Shown piece after piece: positions 1 through 9,153 of a stretch of DNA of 64,000 nucleotides. Under the pieces are notes generated by a model. That model did no database searches and was not told the DNA's origin. It saw only the letters and a list, made by a program, of their open reading frames with translations. Numbering within the stretch: position 1 is the first letter of the stretch; each line of letters starts with the position of its first letter. Both the position numbers and the translations under genes were made by a program. Source of the stretch: Streptomyces klenkii (GTDB taxonomy: Bacteria; Actinomycetota; Actinomycetes; Streptomycetales; Streptomycetaceae). The DNA lies in contig NZ_RBAM01000006.1 in NCBI RefSeq assembly GCF_003626645.1, forward strand, positions 1 to 64,000, written 5' to 3'.

Positions 1-132
1 GTGCTCACCAGGAGTGCGGAGGTCTGGAGCGAGTTCCCCGAGCTCGGGCGGGAGGTCCGCCTGATCGTCTTGGAGTTGGCCGACGTGCCGCCTGCCCTGA
101 AGCGCGAGGCCGAGGGGTTCTTGGCTCTGTAG
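1..132 (+). CDS. 3' end of an unidentified gene (partial)
   Basis: An open frame enters from the left edge and stops at a TAG at 130-132. The 43 visible codons (ending in KREAEGFLAL) have normal high-GC codon usage. A GTG sits exactly at base 1 but is probably internal. The tail is amphipathic with no family signature, so no function is offered. An inverted repeat (AGCCCGCCG at 131-139 and CGGCGGGCT at 170-178) follows the stop and could be a terminator or the edge of the neighbouring insertion sequence. Confidence 0.35.
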   Translation: MLTRSAEVWSEFPELGREVRLIVLELADVPPALKREAEGFLAL

Positions 133-180
133 CCCGCCGACAGCAGTTGCCGTCGGTGAGGTGAGGGGCCGGCGGGCTGT

Positions 181-978
181 CTACGAGGATTGCCGCACGA
201 GCGGTCGCGGGCCGGGGCGCGTCGCAGCACGGCCCCAGGTAAGCCGGCGGACCATGATGCCGATCATGGCCCACCGGATCATCGTCTCCGAGCGGGCCGG
301 ACTGGATTCGCAGTCCCGGGCGAGGCACCGGTGGGCGGTGAGCCACGAGAAGGTGCGCTCCACCGCCCACCGCCTGGGCTGGACCTGGAAGCCGCGCCGG
401 CCGGGGTCCTTGCGGACGATCTCCAGGTCGCGGCCGAGGATCTCACTGGTCCACTCGACCAGGCGGCCGGCGAAGCCCTGGCCGGCCCAGACCTTCCGGA
501 CTCCGGGGTGGTCCAGCCTGGTCCACAGCAACGGCTGCTTCGCTCCGCCGCGGTCCTGCACGCTCGCCGCAACGACGTGGACGGCCAGGAGCCGGCCGAG
601 GGGGTCGGTGACGATGAACCGCTTGCGGCCCTTCACTTTCTTGCCCGCGCCGAAGCCCCTGGTGGCTGCCGGGACGGTTTCGGCGGTGCGGACGGACTGC
701 GAGTCGATCAGGCCCGCGCTCGGCTCGGGGTTACGGTCGTCGGCTTCACGGACCTTGCCGCGCAGGGCGTCATGGATGCGCTCGACGGTGCCGTCGTCGT
801 GCCACCACGTGAAGTACCAGTACACCGCCGGCCAGGGCGCGAAGTCCTTCGGCAACTGTCGCCAGGCGCACCCGGTGCGCACCACGTAGAAGATCGCATC
901 GACGATCCGCCGCCGCAGATGCTTCTCCCGCCGCCCGCCCTTCGGCCCCACCCGCGCCGGCGGGAGCAATGGCTCCAC
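181..978 (-). pseudogene. IS5-family (IS427-like) transposase, probably inactive
   Basis: The product resembles IS5-family DDE transposases: RTGCAWRQLP in the N-terminal part, the first catalytic Asp in LIDSQSVRTAE, and the catalytic Glu in RWAVERTFSWL. The second Asp, usually in VWADxGF/Y, reads VWAGQGF here (Gly codon at 481-483), so the DDE triad is broken. The frame extends upstream through DEQWALVEPLLP, the usual N-terminus, but meets a stop (1012-1014) before any ATG, so only an internal GTG at 978 can start it. Its 5' side abuts a second transposase fragment on the plus strand, suggesting one element landed beside or in the other. It is read as a dead mobile element. Confidence 0.85.
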
Positions 979-1010
979 CAGTGCCCATTGCTCATCCGGC
1001 GGACCGGCGG

Positions 1011-1410
1011 ATCACGGGGCTCTCGCATGAGGTGATCGCCGCTCTGGTTACGGAAGTTGGCCCGGACCGGCAGGCCCGTCACGAGGCGAGACTGTCCGAC
1101 CGGCCGCGCCGGCGGGCCATCGGTGCCGGAGCCCGGGACAGGTTGGTCTTCGTCGACCGTCTGCCGGCCACCCTCGCGCACGTGCGGCACGGTGTCACCC
1201 ACGACGTGCTGGCCTGCTGGTTCGGCGTCGACCGCTCCACCATCACCCGGGCCATCGGCGAGGTGCGGCCGCTGCTCGCCGAGCGGGGCTGCACCGTCGA
1301 GGGCGGCGTCCGTCCGCGTACTCTGGCCGACGTGATCGCCCGCATCGGGGCCACCGGCCAGACGGCGATCATCGACGCCACCGAAATCCGGGTCCGCTGT
1401 CCGGCCGCCT
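1011..1410 (+). pseudogene. IS5-type (ISL2-like) transposase, N-terminal fragment
   Basis: From about base 1011 the plus strand encodes the N-terminal helix-turn-helix part of an IS5/ISL2-like transposase (ITGLSHEVIAALV, then LACWFGVDRSTITRAI, then the first catalytic region IIDATEIRVR). Homology ends after about 130 residues, near 1405, where the frame runs into unrelated sequence. The second Asp and the Glu are missing. The start lies within the edge of the neighbouring minus-strand element. It is a relic of a second insertion. Confidence 0.8.
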
Positions 1411-1567
1411 GCTGTTCTGCGGCGAGAGCGGACCCGGAGGCTGCGCGGACATCACCCAGGCTTGCCAGGCCTCAGCCGCCATCGGTTCTGATGGGATCTG
1501 AGCCGCCCTCGGGCCCGGAAAGTCCGGGTTCATCGGACGCCCGCCGCGCCTGTCGTCATTCGATCGT

Positions 1568-2293
1568 TTGCCGCTACGCGGTATCTCGGTTTCTGCGGCG
1601 CCCGGCATCCTGGCCGGGATCGAGGCCCGTATCGAAGCACTCGAACTCCAGGAGATAGCGACCCCGGTCACCCCGATGGCCCTGTACGTCGCCGCCCGCG
1701 CGGAACACTGCCTGCTCACCGGGCTCCTGACCGGCCACGGCTACGACGCGAAGACCGGGGCCCGGCTCCTCCTCCTTGCCACACGCACCGCCGCGCTGTG
1801 CGAATGGCTCAGTGGCTGCCTGGGAGAGGAAGCCAGGGCCGAACGGTACGCCCTGGCCGGGATCCGCGCCGCCACCGCCGCGGGCTCGCGGCGTCACGTC
1901 GCCTCCTGCATGACCGCCCTGGCATTCCGCCATCTCGTAGCCGGCGACCCCAAGGACATGCTGTCCCTCGTCCATGCCATACAGGCGATCGTCCCGCGCC
2001 TCCCGGCCGGCCTCGCGGTCACCCTGCACACCAGAGAGGCGCAAGCCCTCGCCCGTCTCGGGGACCTCACCGCCAGCACCCGGGCGCTGGATCGAGCCAC
2101 CAGCACGCTGGCCGCCAAGGCGGCCGACGCAGACCCCGCGGCCGACCTGCTGAGCGTCAATGTCGACGAGGAATGGCGGCCGTGTCCTCCGGGACCGCCT
2201 GGCTCCACTTGGGCCGGCCCAAGAAGGCACTGCCGCACTTCACCACACTGCTCGACAACGGCCCCGCTTCGCGGCGCGCCCGGCCTTCCCTAG
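1568..2293 (+). pseudogene. TPR-type transcriptional regulator remnant (C-terminal domain, frameshifted)
   Basis: The frame encodes alpha-helical repeat sequence like the C-terminal TPR region of Streptomyces XRE-type regulators (MALYVAARAEHCLLTGLLTG, HTREAQALARLGD). Near 2165-2175 the sense continues in another frame (MAAVSSGTAWLHLGRPKKAL, then LPHFTTLLDNGP), showing a frameshift. The N-terminal DNA-binding domain is absent and the 3' end stops short of the usual length. It lies between transposase relics and is read as a doubly truncated, frameshifted pseudogene with no expected function. The family call rests on the helical repeat pattern. Confidence 0.6.
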
Positions 2294-2616
2294 GGGATCC
2301 CCCTGCGAAGGCGGCGGCCGGGCACCCGCCTCGCTGAGTTCAGCGCAGGGTGGTAAGACGTTCTCCAACTGCCCCCAGGGGCCGGGCACGTCCTGATCGC
2401 CGAGGTGCAGCGCCGGCTTGAGGGCGGTCCGGTCGTCCACGAGATGGAGCAGGACGGCGAGGTTGCCGTGCTCCATGGCCAGAATGACGTCCCCCCGCCC
2501 ACTCCATCAGCGAAGCCCACACCAACTGGACGGTCACCTGATGACCCGGCGGCTGACCCGGCCCAGCGGTGGTGGGCTGGCGGCGGCTGGTAGAACTCGG
2601 ACGTGGCGCGTTTGAT
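2294..2616. other. No recognisable gene between two relics
   Basis: Short frames are open on both strands, but none shows a plausible start with ribosome site and domain pattern. A plus-strand stretch around 2395-2490 reads coherently (EVQRRLEGGPVVHEMEQDG) and may be another small gene relic. The left end of the next transposase probably lies near 2560-2610, but no terminal repeat could be fixed. Confidence 0.4.
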
Positions 2617-3415
2617 GTGACGGATGCCAAGTGGGCGTTGATCGAGCCTCAACTGCCGGTAGCTACTACCGGGCCGTTGCCGCAGCGGATGCGGGAGCAG
2701 TTCAACGGGATCCTGTGGCGGTTCCGCACCGGCTCCGGCTGGCGTGACGTGCCGGAACGATACGGATTCTGGTCGACACTCTATGACCGGCTCAATGCCT
2801 GGTCCAAGGCCGGGGTGTTCCAGGGCCTGATGGACGCGCTGATCGCCGAGGCCGCGTCCCGTGGGCAGGTCGGGCTTGAGCTGGTCACTGTGGATTCCAC
2901 AATTGTCCGGGCTCATCACGAGTCAGCCGGTCCGGCGATCGCCGGGGAGACGTTGGACGCTTTGGAGCAGGCCCTGACCGAGGAAAAGGGGGCTCTGCTG
3001 GACGATCAGCCGCCGGTACTGCGAGTGGTACGGCGCAGGCCACACCCGGTGCGGACGGCCAGGACCGGTCGCCGGGTGCGGATCATGCCGCCGCACGGCG
3101 ACGCCGCAAAGCCTGCGCTGCGGCAGCCGGGCTCGGCCGGTCCCGAGGCGGGCTGAGCAGCAAAGTCCATGCCGCGGTCGACGCACGCGGGCTGCCGCTG
3201 GCGTTCGTGCTGCCCCCGGTCAGGCTGCTGACTGCCGTCAGTTCATCCCGGTCCTGGACAAGATCCGGGTCCCCGGGCCGGCCGGCCGCGCACTCGCCCT
3301 GACGCAGTCGCGGCGGACAATGCCTATCCGTCCAAAGCCAACCGGGCTTACCTGCGCCGACGCAGGATCACCGCGGTCATCCCGGAGAAGGCCGATCAGC
3401 AGGGCAACCGCCGAG
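2617..3415 (+). pseudogene. IS5-family transposase, frameshifted and 3'-truncated
   Basis: A GTG at 2617 begins a typical IS5-family N-terminus (VTDAKWALIEPQLP, then RTGSGWRDVPERYG). The first catalytic Asp lies in LVTVDSTIVRAHHES. After about 3000 the frame is lost, and conserved text resumes in other frames: GRSRGGLSSKVHAAVDARG (about 3137-3195), FIPVLDKIRVPGPAG (about 3240-3285), then AADNAYPSKANRAYLRR (about 3313-3365) with the second Asp. Sequence ends near 3415 before the catalytic Glu, where the regulator gene on the other strand begins. Several frameshifts plus 3' loss make it inactive. Confidence 0.85.
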
Positions 3416-3425
3416 CCGGGCCGGG

Positions 3426-4415
3426 TCAGCTCGGGTCGCGGTCGGCCGCGGCGAGCAGGACTTCGGCCGCCTCGGTGCGCCGGTACAGCACCTGGCGGCC
3501 GGCCCGGGCGGCGGCGACCAGTCCCGCGGCGCGCAGCGCGCCGAGGTGCTGGGAGACGCCGCCCGCCGTGATCCCGGTCCGGCGGGCCAGTTCCGCAGTG
3601 GCCGCCGGGGCGTCCAGCTCGGTCAGCAGCCGGGCCCGGGAGCGCCCCAGCACCGCCGCCAGCGCCTGCGCGGGCTCGCGTTCGCGCCGCTCCCAGAGGG
3701 CGGCCACCCCGCGCGGCGGGTAGCGCAGGGTCGGCTGGCGGCCGGGGACGGTCACCGAGAACAGCCGCGGCCAGACGAACGCCGAGGGGATCAGCAGCAG
3801 TCCCCGCCCGCCAAGCCGGCGCCCACCACCCCCGTAGCGGTGCTCGACCGAGAGCCGCTCGCCGGTCCAGCTCACCCGTGGATCCAGGTCGGTGAAGACG
3901 TGCTGGATGCCGCCCTGGGCGAGCAGCCGGGCCCGGTGCAGCACGTCCCCCTCCAGCAGGGCGCGCAGCCGCGGCCAGTACGGTGCCAGCGCGAGCTCCC
4001 AGTACGCCGCTACGGTGTCGGCCAGCCGCGCCAGTTCGGCCTCCGGGTCCTGGCGCAGCGCCTCGACCCGCTCGGTGCGCGGCGCCCGCGGCCCGTCCAG
4101 CTCGGCCCGGACCTGCTCGGGCGGGGTGGCCCGCAGCGCCGCCAGCTCCACCCCGAGATCCGGCACCGAGGAGGTCGGCGGCGGCGCCACGAAGACCGGG
4201 ATCGCCAACGGCCCCTCCGGCACCAGGTCGGCGAGCAGCCGCCAGTCCAGCCGGGCGGCGGCCAGCCGGGGGCGGACCGCCGTCAGCCACGGCCGGTGCA
4301 GCGGATGCTCGTCCGGCCGCCGCAGCACTCGGACGCTCGCCACCACTTCCCAGAGCGGGGAGACGGCGAACCGGGTGTGAGCCAGGTCGCGGGCGGTGAA
4401 CTCCAGCTCCAGCAC
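3426..4415 (-). CDS. ArsR-like winged-helix regulator with DUF5937-type N-terminal domain
   Basis: This 329-residue protein has a long N-terminal domain (about 1-230) typical of DUF5937-type actinobacterial regulators and a C-terminal ArsR-like winged helix (about 240-320). The recognition region reads AELARRTGITAGGVSQHLGAL, followed by the wing GRQVLYRRTEAAEVLL. No metal-binding cysteine motif is visible, so a non-metal ligand is likely. It is divergent from the MFS gene starting at 4516, with about 100 bp between, the usual layout of a local repressor and its exporter; that link is inferred. The 3' end touches the truncated transposase. Confidence 0.85.
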   Translation of the reverse strand: MLELEFTARDLAHTRFAVSPLWEVVASVRVLRRPDEHPLHRPWLTAVRPRLAAARLDWRLLADLVPEGPLAIPVFVAPPPTSSVPDLGVELAALRATPPEQVRAELDGPRAPRTERVEALRQDPEAELARLADTVAAYWELALAPYWPRLRALLEGDVLHRARLLAQGGIQHVFTDLDPRVSWTGERLSVEHRYGGGGRRLGGRGLLLIPSAFVWPRLFSVTVPGRQPTLRYPPRGVAALWERREREPAQALAAVLGRSRARLLTELDAPAATAELARRTGITAGGVSQHLGALRAAGLVAAARAGRQVLYRRTEAAEVLLAAADRDPS

Positions 4416-4515
4416 GGGGCGGGCCTCCTTGGCGGGTTGTGGGCGGCGGCCCGTCGATTCAGCTCAGCCTAAATTCATGGCCGGGGGTTCCCGGCCGCGG
4501 CCAGGCTTGTGCACC

Positions 4516-5892
4516 ATGATCACCGACTTGCGGGCCGGCCCGCCCGCCCCCTCCACCTCGCCCGATGCGGAATTCCGGCTGCTCCTGGCCGCCGCCGCTG
4601 TCAGCAAGCTGGGCACCGCTGTCAGCTCCCTCGCCCTGCCCCTGGTCGCGGTGCTCGCGCTGCACTGCTCGGCCGGCCAGGTGGGTCTGCTGGCGATGCT
4701 GAGCACGGTCGCCTTCCTGCTGATCGGGCTGCCGGCCGGCGCCTGGGTGGACCGGCTGCCGAAGCGCCCGGTGATGATAGCCGCCGACCTGGTCCGGGCC
4801 GTGCTCTTCGGCTCGGTCCCGGCGGCCTGGCTGCTCGGCTGCCTGACCTTCACCCAACTCGCCCTGGTGGTGCTGCTGTCGGGGGCGGCGACCGTCTTCT
4901 TCGATGTGGCCGCGCTGAGCAACCTGCCGGCGGTGGTGGGCCGGGCCGACCTCACCCGCGCCAACGGGCACATGGTCACGATGGATGCGGTCACCCAGGT
5001 CGGCGGGCGCGGGGCGGGCGGCTTCCTCGTGGCACTGGTGTCGGCGCCCATGGCCGTGCTGCTGGACGCGGTCAGCTACCTGGGCTCGGCCGCGCTGCTG
5101 CTACGGATCCGCCGTCCGGAGCCGGCGGCCTCCCCCGGACCGGCCGGCGGTACCGGGCGAGGGCTGGCGGGTGAGATACGGGACGGGCTGCGCTTCGTAC
5201 TGGGCGACCCGCTGCTGCGCCCCATCGCGCTGGCCGGCGCCTGCACCAACCTGTCCATCCAGCTCTGCCAGACCGTGCTCCCGGTGCTCTTCACCCGCTC
5301 CCTGCACCTGCCGGACTACATGCTCGGCCTCTTCTTCGCGCTCGGCGGGGTCGGCGTCTTCCTCGGCTCGCTGCTCGCCCGCCCGCTGGCCCGCCGGCTC
5401 GGCGCGGGGCGAGTACTCTGGCTGATGGGCCTGGCGGTCGCGCCACTCGGCGTCCTGGTCGCACTGGCCGACCGGGGCCCACTGCTCTGGTGCGCCGCCG
5501 GGGCCTGGCTGCTGACCACGCTCAAGGTAGGCATCGACAACGTCATCAAGGTGAGCTTCCGTCAGCACACCACCCCGGACCACCTGCTCGGCCGCATGAA
5601 CGCCACCATGCGCTTCCTGCTCACCGGCGCGCTCACCCTCGGCGCCGCCCTGGCCGGCCTGCTGGCCACGGTCGCCTCCCTCCGCGCCGCACTCTGGGCC
5701 GGCGCGCTGGGGCTGGCCGTGGTGTGGGTCCCGATCTACCGCTCACCGCTGCGCGGCATGCGGGACCTGCCGGGGACGGCGGCCTCTTCGACCGCTTCGC
5801 GGAGCATGCCGAGGAGCTTTGGGAGCATGGGCGGTCCGCCGCACCGAGCGGCGAATGATCAAGGCCCCTGGTATCGCGGCGGCACCTACTGA
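4516..5892 (+). CDS. MFS transporter (DHA3-type exporter)
   Basis: The ATG at 4516 gives a 458-residue membrane protein with about 10-12 hydrophobic segments. The loop after the second helix carries GAWVDRLPKRPVMIAADLVR, the motif-A-like signature of DHA3-type major facilitator exporters (macrolide-efflux-like). A longer reading from 4396 would overlap the divergent regulator and is less likely. The last 40 or so residues (after SPLRGMRDLPG) are low in hydrophobicity and unlike the family, so the natural 3' end may have been replaced by rearranged DNA; the adjoining 5.9-6.8 kb is full of fragments. The ArsR-like gene next door probably controls it. Confidence 0.85.
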   Translation: MITDLRAGPPAPSTSPDAEFRLLLAAAAVSKLGTAVSSLALPLVAVLALHCSAGQVGLLAMLSTVAFLLIGLPAGAWVDRLPKRPVMIAADLVRAVLFGSVPAAWLLGCLTFTQLALVVLLSGAATVFFDVAALSNLPAVVGRADLTRANGHMVTMDAVTQVGGRGAGGFLVALVSAPMAVLLDAVSYLGSAALLLRIRRPEPAASPGPAGGTGRGLAGEIRDGLRFVLGDPLLRPIALAGACTNLSIQLCQTVLPVLFTRSLHLPDYMLGLFFALGGVGVFLGSLLARPLARRLGAGRVLWLMGLAVAPLGVLVALADRGPLLWCAAGAWLLTTLKVGIDNVIKVSFRQHTTPDHLLGRMNATMRFLLTGALTLGAALAGLLATVASLRAALWAGALGLAVVWVPIYRSPLRGMRDLPGTAASSTASRSMPRSFGSMGGPPHRAANDQGPWYRGGTY

Positions 5893-6194
5893 CCGCTCCG
5901 ACCTGGTCTGATAAGGAACGCCTTGCTACCGCGCGCCCGGTCCAGCCACCAAGCGGCTGCCGGCCGGGCGCCTGGCGCCGCGAAGAAGACGCCGATCAGG
6001 CCGACGATGACCTGCGGGGCGTCGCCCAACCGCTCGATGAGATCAGAGATCCACACGAAGAATTCCCAGTTCGAGCCGGCGAGGCAGCCTCGCCAAAGGG
6101 CTATGCGGCTGCCTGCCGTGTTGATGTTCCGGCTGCGCTCGGTGTTGGAGTGCAGCACTGGGGAGCCCGCGGCATCTGCGAAGCGGCAAGGCGG

Positions 6195-6523
6195 GTCACT
6201 CCGCACGGTGAGGTCTCTGCCGGGGTGCGGGTCGACGAGACTGTGCTTCGGCGGCCATGGCAGGTGGGCGATGGTCCGCCGCACTCGTAGCAGCATCGCC
6301 CGCCGGACAACTGCTCGGACCGGGGCCAGCGCGCGCTCAAGGAGCCTCTGCAACTGCCTGCGGGCCAGGCGGAGGTCGTGCCGGAGCCTTGCGCCATCCC
6401 AGGCTCGACGAAACTGGTTGATCTGCTCGTCGAGTGCGCGTGCCGTGTAGGCGAGCAGGGAGAGTTCGAGGTAGAGGGCCGACGCGCAATGCCGACCGTC
6501 GACGATGGCGAACCGGAGGCTCG
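6195..6523 (-). pseudogene. Unrecognised helical protein remnant
   Basis: The minus strand encodes a coherent, highly charged helical sequence (ASALYLELSLLAYTARAL, then RRAWDGARLRHDLRLARRQL and LERALAPVRAVVRRAM) without a convincing start or ribosome site. The frame stays open to about 5886, but below about 6195 its character changes. It overlaps the antisense end of a transposase relic at its 5' side. It is probably a fragment of a helical protein cut at both ends; the family was not recognised. Confidence 0.35.
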
Positions 6524-6800
6524 CTGACCGGAGGGAACCGCGATGACGTCACCCAGCTGATGCCGCTGCTGCGGAAGATCCCGGCGGCTGCGGCCTGGTT
6601 GGACGTCCCCGCAACCGGCCGGACACGCTCCTGGCCGACCGCGGCCACGACAAATACCGCCGCCTGGTCCGGGCGACCGGCGTCAAACCTGCGATCGCCC
6701 GCCGCGGCATCCCGCACGGCTTCGGCCTCGGCGTCCAGCGGTGGGTTGTGGAACGGACAATCGCCTGACCCCACGGCTTCCGCCGGCCCCGCATCCGTTG
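6505..6800 (+). pseudogene. IS5-type transposase, C-terminal fragment with frameshift
   Basis: The plus strand carries the last third of an IS5-family transposase in at least two frames: LTGGNRDDVTQLMPLLRKI (about 6517-6575) and, in another frame, DTLLADRGHDKYRRLVRATG and GLGVQRWVVERTIA with the catalytic Glu (about 6625-6770). The N-terminal half is missing. A final segment (FRRPRIRWER) reaches about 6800, just short of the hydrolase gene. This is the fourth IS5-type relic in the first 7 kb. Confidence 0.75.
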
Positions 6801-6811
6801 GGAACGAGCTG

Positions 6812-7456
6812 TTACAGCTGGACGGTGGTGCCGGGCTCGAGGCGGTCGATCGGGGTGCCGGTCAGCCCCTTCTCGCCGAGGAGATTGGCGGTGGAGTGCT
6901 GGCCGAGGTCGCTGAGCATGAGTTCGTGGATCTGGATGATGCGCTCGGGCTTGACGGTGCGGACGTAGTCAGCGGCTTCGCCGAGCTTTGTCCATGGGCC
7001 GCTGGTCGGCAGCAGGAGGGTGCGTACGGGAGCGTCGGGCGCGAAGTAGGCGTCGCCGGGGTGGTAGACGGCTCCTTCGTCGAGGAGGTAGCCGACGTTG
7101 TCGGGGCACGGGATGTCGGCGTGGATCAGCGCGTGGCGGTGGCCGTGGACGGTGGCGGTGAGGGAACCGACGCTGAAGGTGTCGCCCGCGGCGACGGCGT
7201 GGACGCGGCCATCGTGGCTGCCGAGGGCGGCTGCGACCGTGGCTGTGCCGTAGACCTGCAGCCCGGGCTGGACTTCGAGAGCGGCGGCGACGAGCTTTTC
7301 GTCGAAGTGGTCGAAGTGGTCGTGGGTGATCAGGACGGCGTGAGCCTGGGTGACGGCCTCTGCCGCGTCCGGGGTGAAGGTGCCGGGGTCGATGACCAGG
7401 CGGGTGCCGTCCTTCTCGAGCGTGACGCAGGCATGGGCGTGCTTGGTGAGCTTCAC
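6812..7456 (-). CDS. MBL-fold metallo-hydrolase (UlaG-like)
   Basis: The GTG at 7456, preceded by the ribosome site GGAAAGGAC, gives a 214-residue protein. It shows the zinc-binding motif ITHDHFDHF (HxHxDH) near residue 50, later metal ligands around GHRHALIH and HPGDAYFAPD, and the lactonase/UlaG-like N-terminus LTKHAHACVTLEKDG. It probably hydrolyses a small ester, lactone or phosphodiester in the cytoplasm; the substrate is unknown. It is divergent from a MarR-family gene across a 207-bp region with a perfect-looking operator (7482-7519), so MarR repression relieved by a small molecule is a reasonable inference. A longer upstream reading would cross the operator and is rejected. Confidence 0.85.
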   Translation of the reverse strand: MKLTKHAHACVTLEKDGTRLVIDPGTFTPDAAEAVTQAHAVLITHDHFDHFDEKLVAAALEVQPGLQVYGTATVAAALGSHDGRVHAVAAGDTFSVGSLTATVHGHRHALIHADIPCPDNVGYLLDEGAVYHPGDAYFAPDAPVRTLLLPTSGPWTKLGEAADYVRTVKPERIIQIHELMLSDLGQHSTANLLGEKGLTGTPIDRLEPGTTVQL

Positions 7457-7481
7457 AGCGGGTCCTTTCCGAGCCGACCGA

Positions 7482-7519
7482 ATATCTACAACCGAACTGT
7501 ACAGTACGGTTGTAGATAT
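7482..7519. promoter_or_regulatory. 38-bp palindromic operator (MarR type)
   Basis: The half-site ATATCTACAACCGAACTGT is followed by its reverse complement with one mismatch (18 of 19 base pairs match), centred between 7500 and 7501. It lies 26 bp upstream of the metallo-hydrolase GTG and 145 bp upstream of the MarR gene, where a MarR dimer pair would block the hydrolase promoter. The AT-rich arms contrast with the surrounding GC-rich DNA. Confidence 0.75.
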
Positions 7520-7626
7520 CGCGCCGTGAGCGTCGGCTGCGTCTTGACTCCGACGCCCCCGCCCCTCGCTACGGCGAGGGGCGGCGGGCGCCCCTGCAGC
7601 GCCAAAGCGAACAATGGAGCCAAGGT

Positions 7627-7640
7627 GTACAGTTTGGTTG
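7627..7640 (+). promoter_or_regulatory. Second partial operator half-site before the MarR gene
   Basis: The bases GTACAGTTTGGTTG match the right half of the 7482-7519 palindrome (GTACAGTACGGTTG) at 12 of 14 positions. The site lies about 24 bp upstream of the MarR start codon, suggesting autoregulation through a weaker site. Confidence 0.5.
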
Positions 7641-7663
7641 ATGGGTGTGGGTAAGCTGGCATC

Positions 7664-8089
7664 ATGGACGAAAATCAGCTGGCTGAAGAACTTCGCCTGA
7701 CCATCGGACGGCTCGTACGCACTGTGCGCACTGCCGACAAGATGCCGCCCGGCGAGGCCGCCGTCCTGGGCTACCTGGACCGCAGCGGCCCGCTGACCAC
7801 CGCCGATATCGCACAACAGCGGGGAGTCAGTCACCAGTCGGCTGCCAAGGCGGTCAAAGAACTCCTGGCTCAGGGCCTTGTACATGCCGAGGCACACCCC
7901 AGCGACGGGCGCAAGCTGTTGCTCCACCTCACGCCGATGGGAAGTGGCCGTCTGGCCGAGGAGCGCCGAAGGCGTGCCGACTGGCTCGGCACCGCGATCA
8001 ACGATGTCCTCAGTTCCAATGAACGAAAGACGCTTGAGGCGGCGCTGCCTCTGCTATCACGCCTGACCACACACTTGAATGGCAAATAG
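7664..8089 (+). CDS. MarR-family transcriptional regulator
   Basis: This 141-residue protein has the MarR winged-helix layout: the DNA-binding helices around TTADIAQQRGVSHQSAAKAV (about 45-65), the wing around HPSDGRKLLLHLTPMG (about 83-98), and flanking helices for dimerisation. Its length is normal for the family. The start ATG at 7664 is close to the second operator half-site. It probably represses the divergent metallo-hydrolase and itself. The ligand cannot be read from sequence. Confidence 0.9.
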   Translation: MDENQLAEELRLTIGRLVRTVRTADKMPPGEAAVLGYLDRSGPLTTADIAQQRGVSHQSAAKAVKELLAQGLVHAEAHPSDGRKLLLHLTPMGSGRLAEERRRRADWLGTAINDVLSSNERKTLEAALPLLSRLTTHLNGK

Positions 8090-8301
8090 CCCAGGGACTG
8101 TCGTTCGGGTCATCGAGCGCTGTGCATTGTGAAGTTGCAGGTCACGACTCTGGTGTGCGTGATGTCCGCGATACCCGTACTGGTCGCGCACGGATGACTT
8201 CGGCGAAGATCGTCGGTCGCCGGGAGACTTCGTGCTTGCCGCACACCGCCACCTGAAGGCCAGGGCTTCGGCATAGTCGGATGGCGTCCGGTTCATGAGG
8301 G

Positions 8302-8811
8302 TCAGTCGGGTGGGAAGCCCTGGGAGTAAAGGCGGCCGACCTCGGCGAAGCCTGCTGGTTGCCATTCCACCTGGATGCCTGCTCGCTCCGCCAGGACCAG
8401 CACCGTAACAACGAACCCCTCGGACAGGGCAGCCATGACCGCGTGACTCGTTCTCCGGTGCCACGCGAGCAAGGCGTCGACGAGCGCCTTGAACACGAGG
8501 GGGTCGATCTGACACGTCAGCCTGCATTGGGTCCGATGCCGGACGGCAGCCCCAGTTCGGCTTGGTAGACGCTCACCTGACTCATGAACAGCCGAGAGGC
8601 CCCGTTGGACGGGTTCGGAGCGTCGACGGGTTCCTGCCAGGCGAGCCGGACAGCGGCTTCGGGCGGGAGGTGTCCGTGCTGCTCGGTCTCCTTGTCCTCG
8701 GTGATGAAGACCACCGGCTGCCCGTTCTCGTCCTTGCAGGCAATCCCATTTCCCGTCTGCCCGAGGCGGACTTCCATGACTCGCGGGCTGACTATCCCGC
8801 CTTGCGGTGGC
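8302..8811 (-). pseudogene. DUF6086-like protein, frameshifted
   Basis: One minus-strand frame reads NPSNGASRLFMSQVSVYQAE and GLPSGIGP up to about 8525; the homologous continuation then appears in another frame as CQIDPLVFKALVDALLAWH, HAVMAALSEGFVVTVLVLAE and stops near 8302. Two compensating shifts within about 15 bp near 8510-8525 explain this. The pattern matches the small actinobacterial DUF6086 family as I recall it. The first part (MEVRLGQTGNGIACKDENG) does not look like the family N-terminus and may be a separate small gene fused to it. Function is unknown. Confidence 0.5.
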
Positions 8812-8819
8812 AGAACCAC

Positions 8820-9153
8820 CGCTCAAGGGCGCACTATTCGCGGTGACCGCGGGCCCTATGGCGAAGTGGAGGACGGCCCGGCGCACAGTCTCGACGCCGG
8901 CGAGGTTCCGAGTGCCGAACCCCAGGTCGGCACGTTTAGGGAGCAAGGGCGCGTGCGGCAAGGACGATGCCGAAGGCGCCAGCGGGTTCGCAGATCGTCC
9001 CGTTCTCGACGGCGCGGACTGCGTCCGGCACAGGGAGCAACCGCTCCGCCTGAATTGGGTGAATCGTGGTGCCGGAACAGCCGGGCGGGCACGGTATTCG
9101 GGGCCCGTGGAGGTTCCCGCTTGCCTGTCCTGGCGACTCAGGCGTGTCGTCGG
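8820..9153. other. No confident gene; possible coding debris
   Basis: On the minus strand around 8936-9070 a short stretch reads like coding sequence (AERLLPVPDAVRAVENGTI, then EPAGAFGIVLAARAL) but has no start or identifiable family and lies downstream of the PKS relic. Nothing else stands out. Confidence 0.35.
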
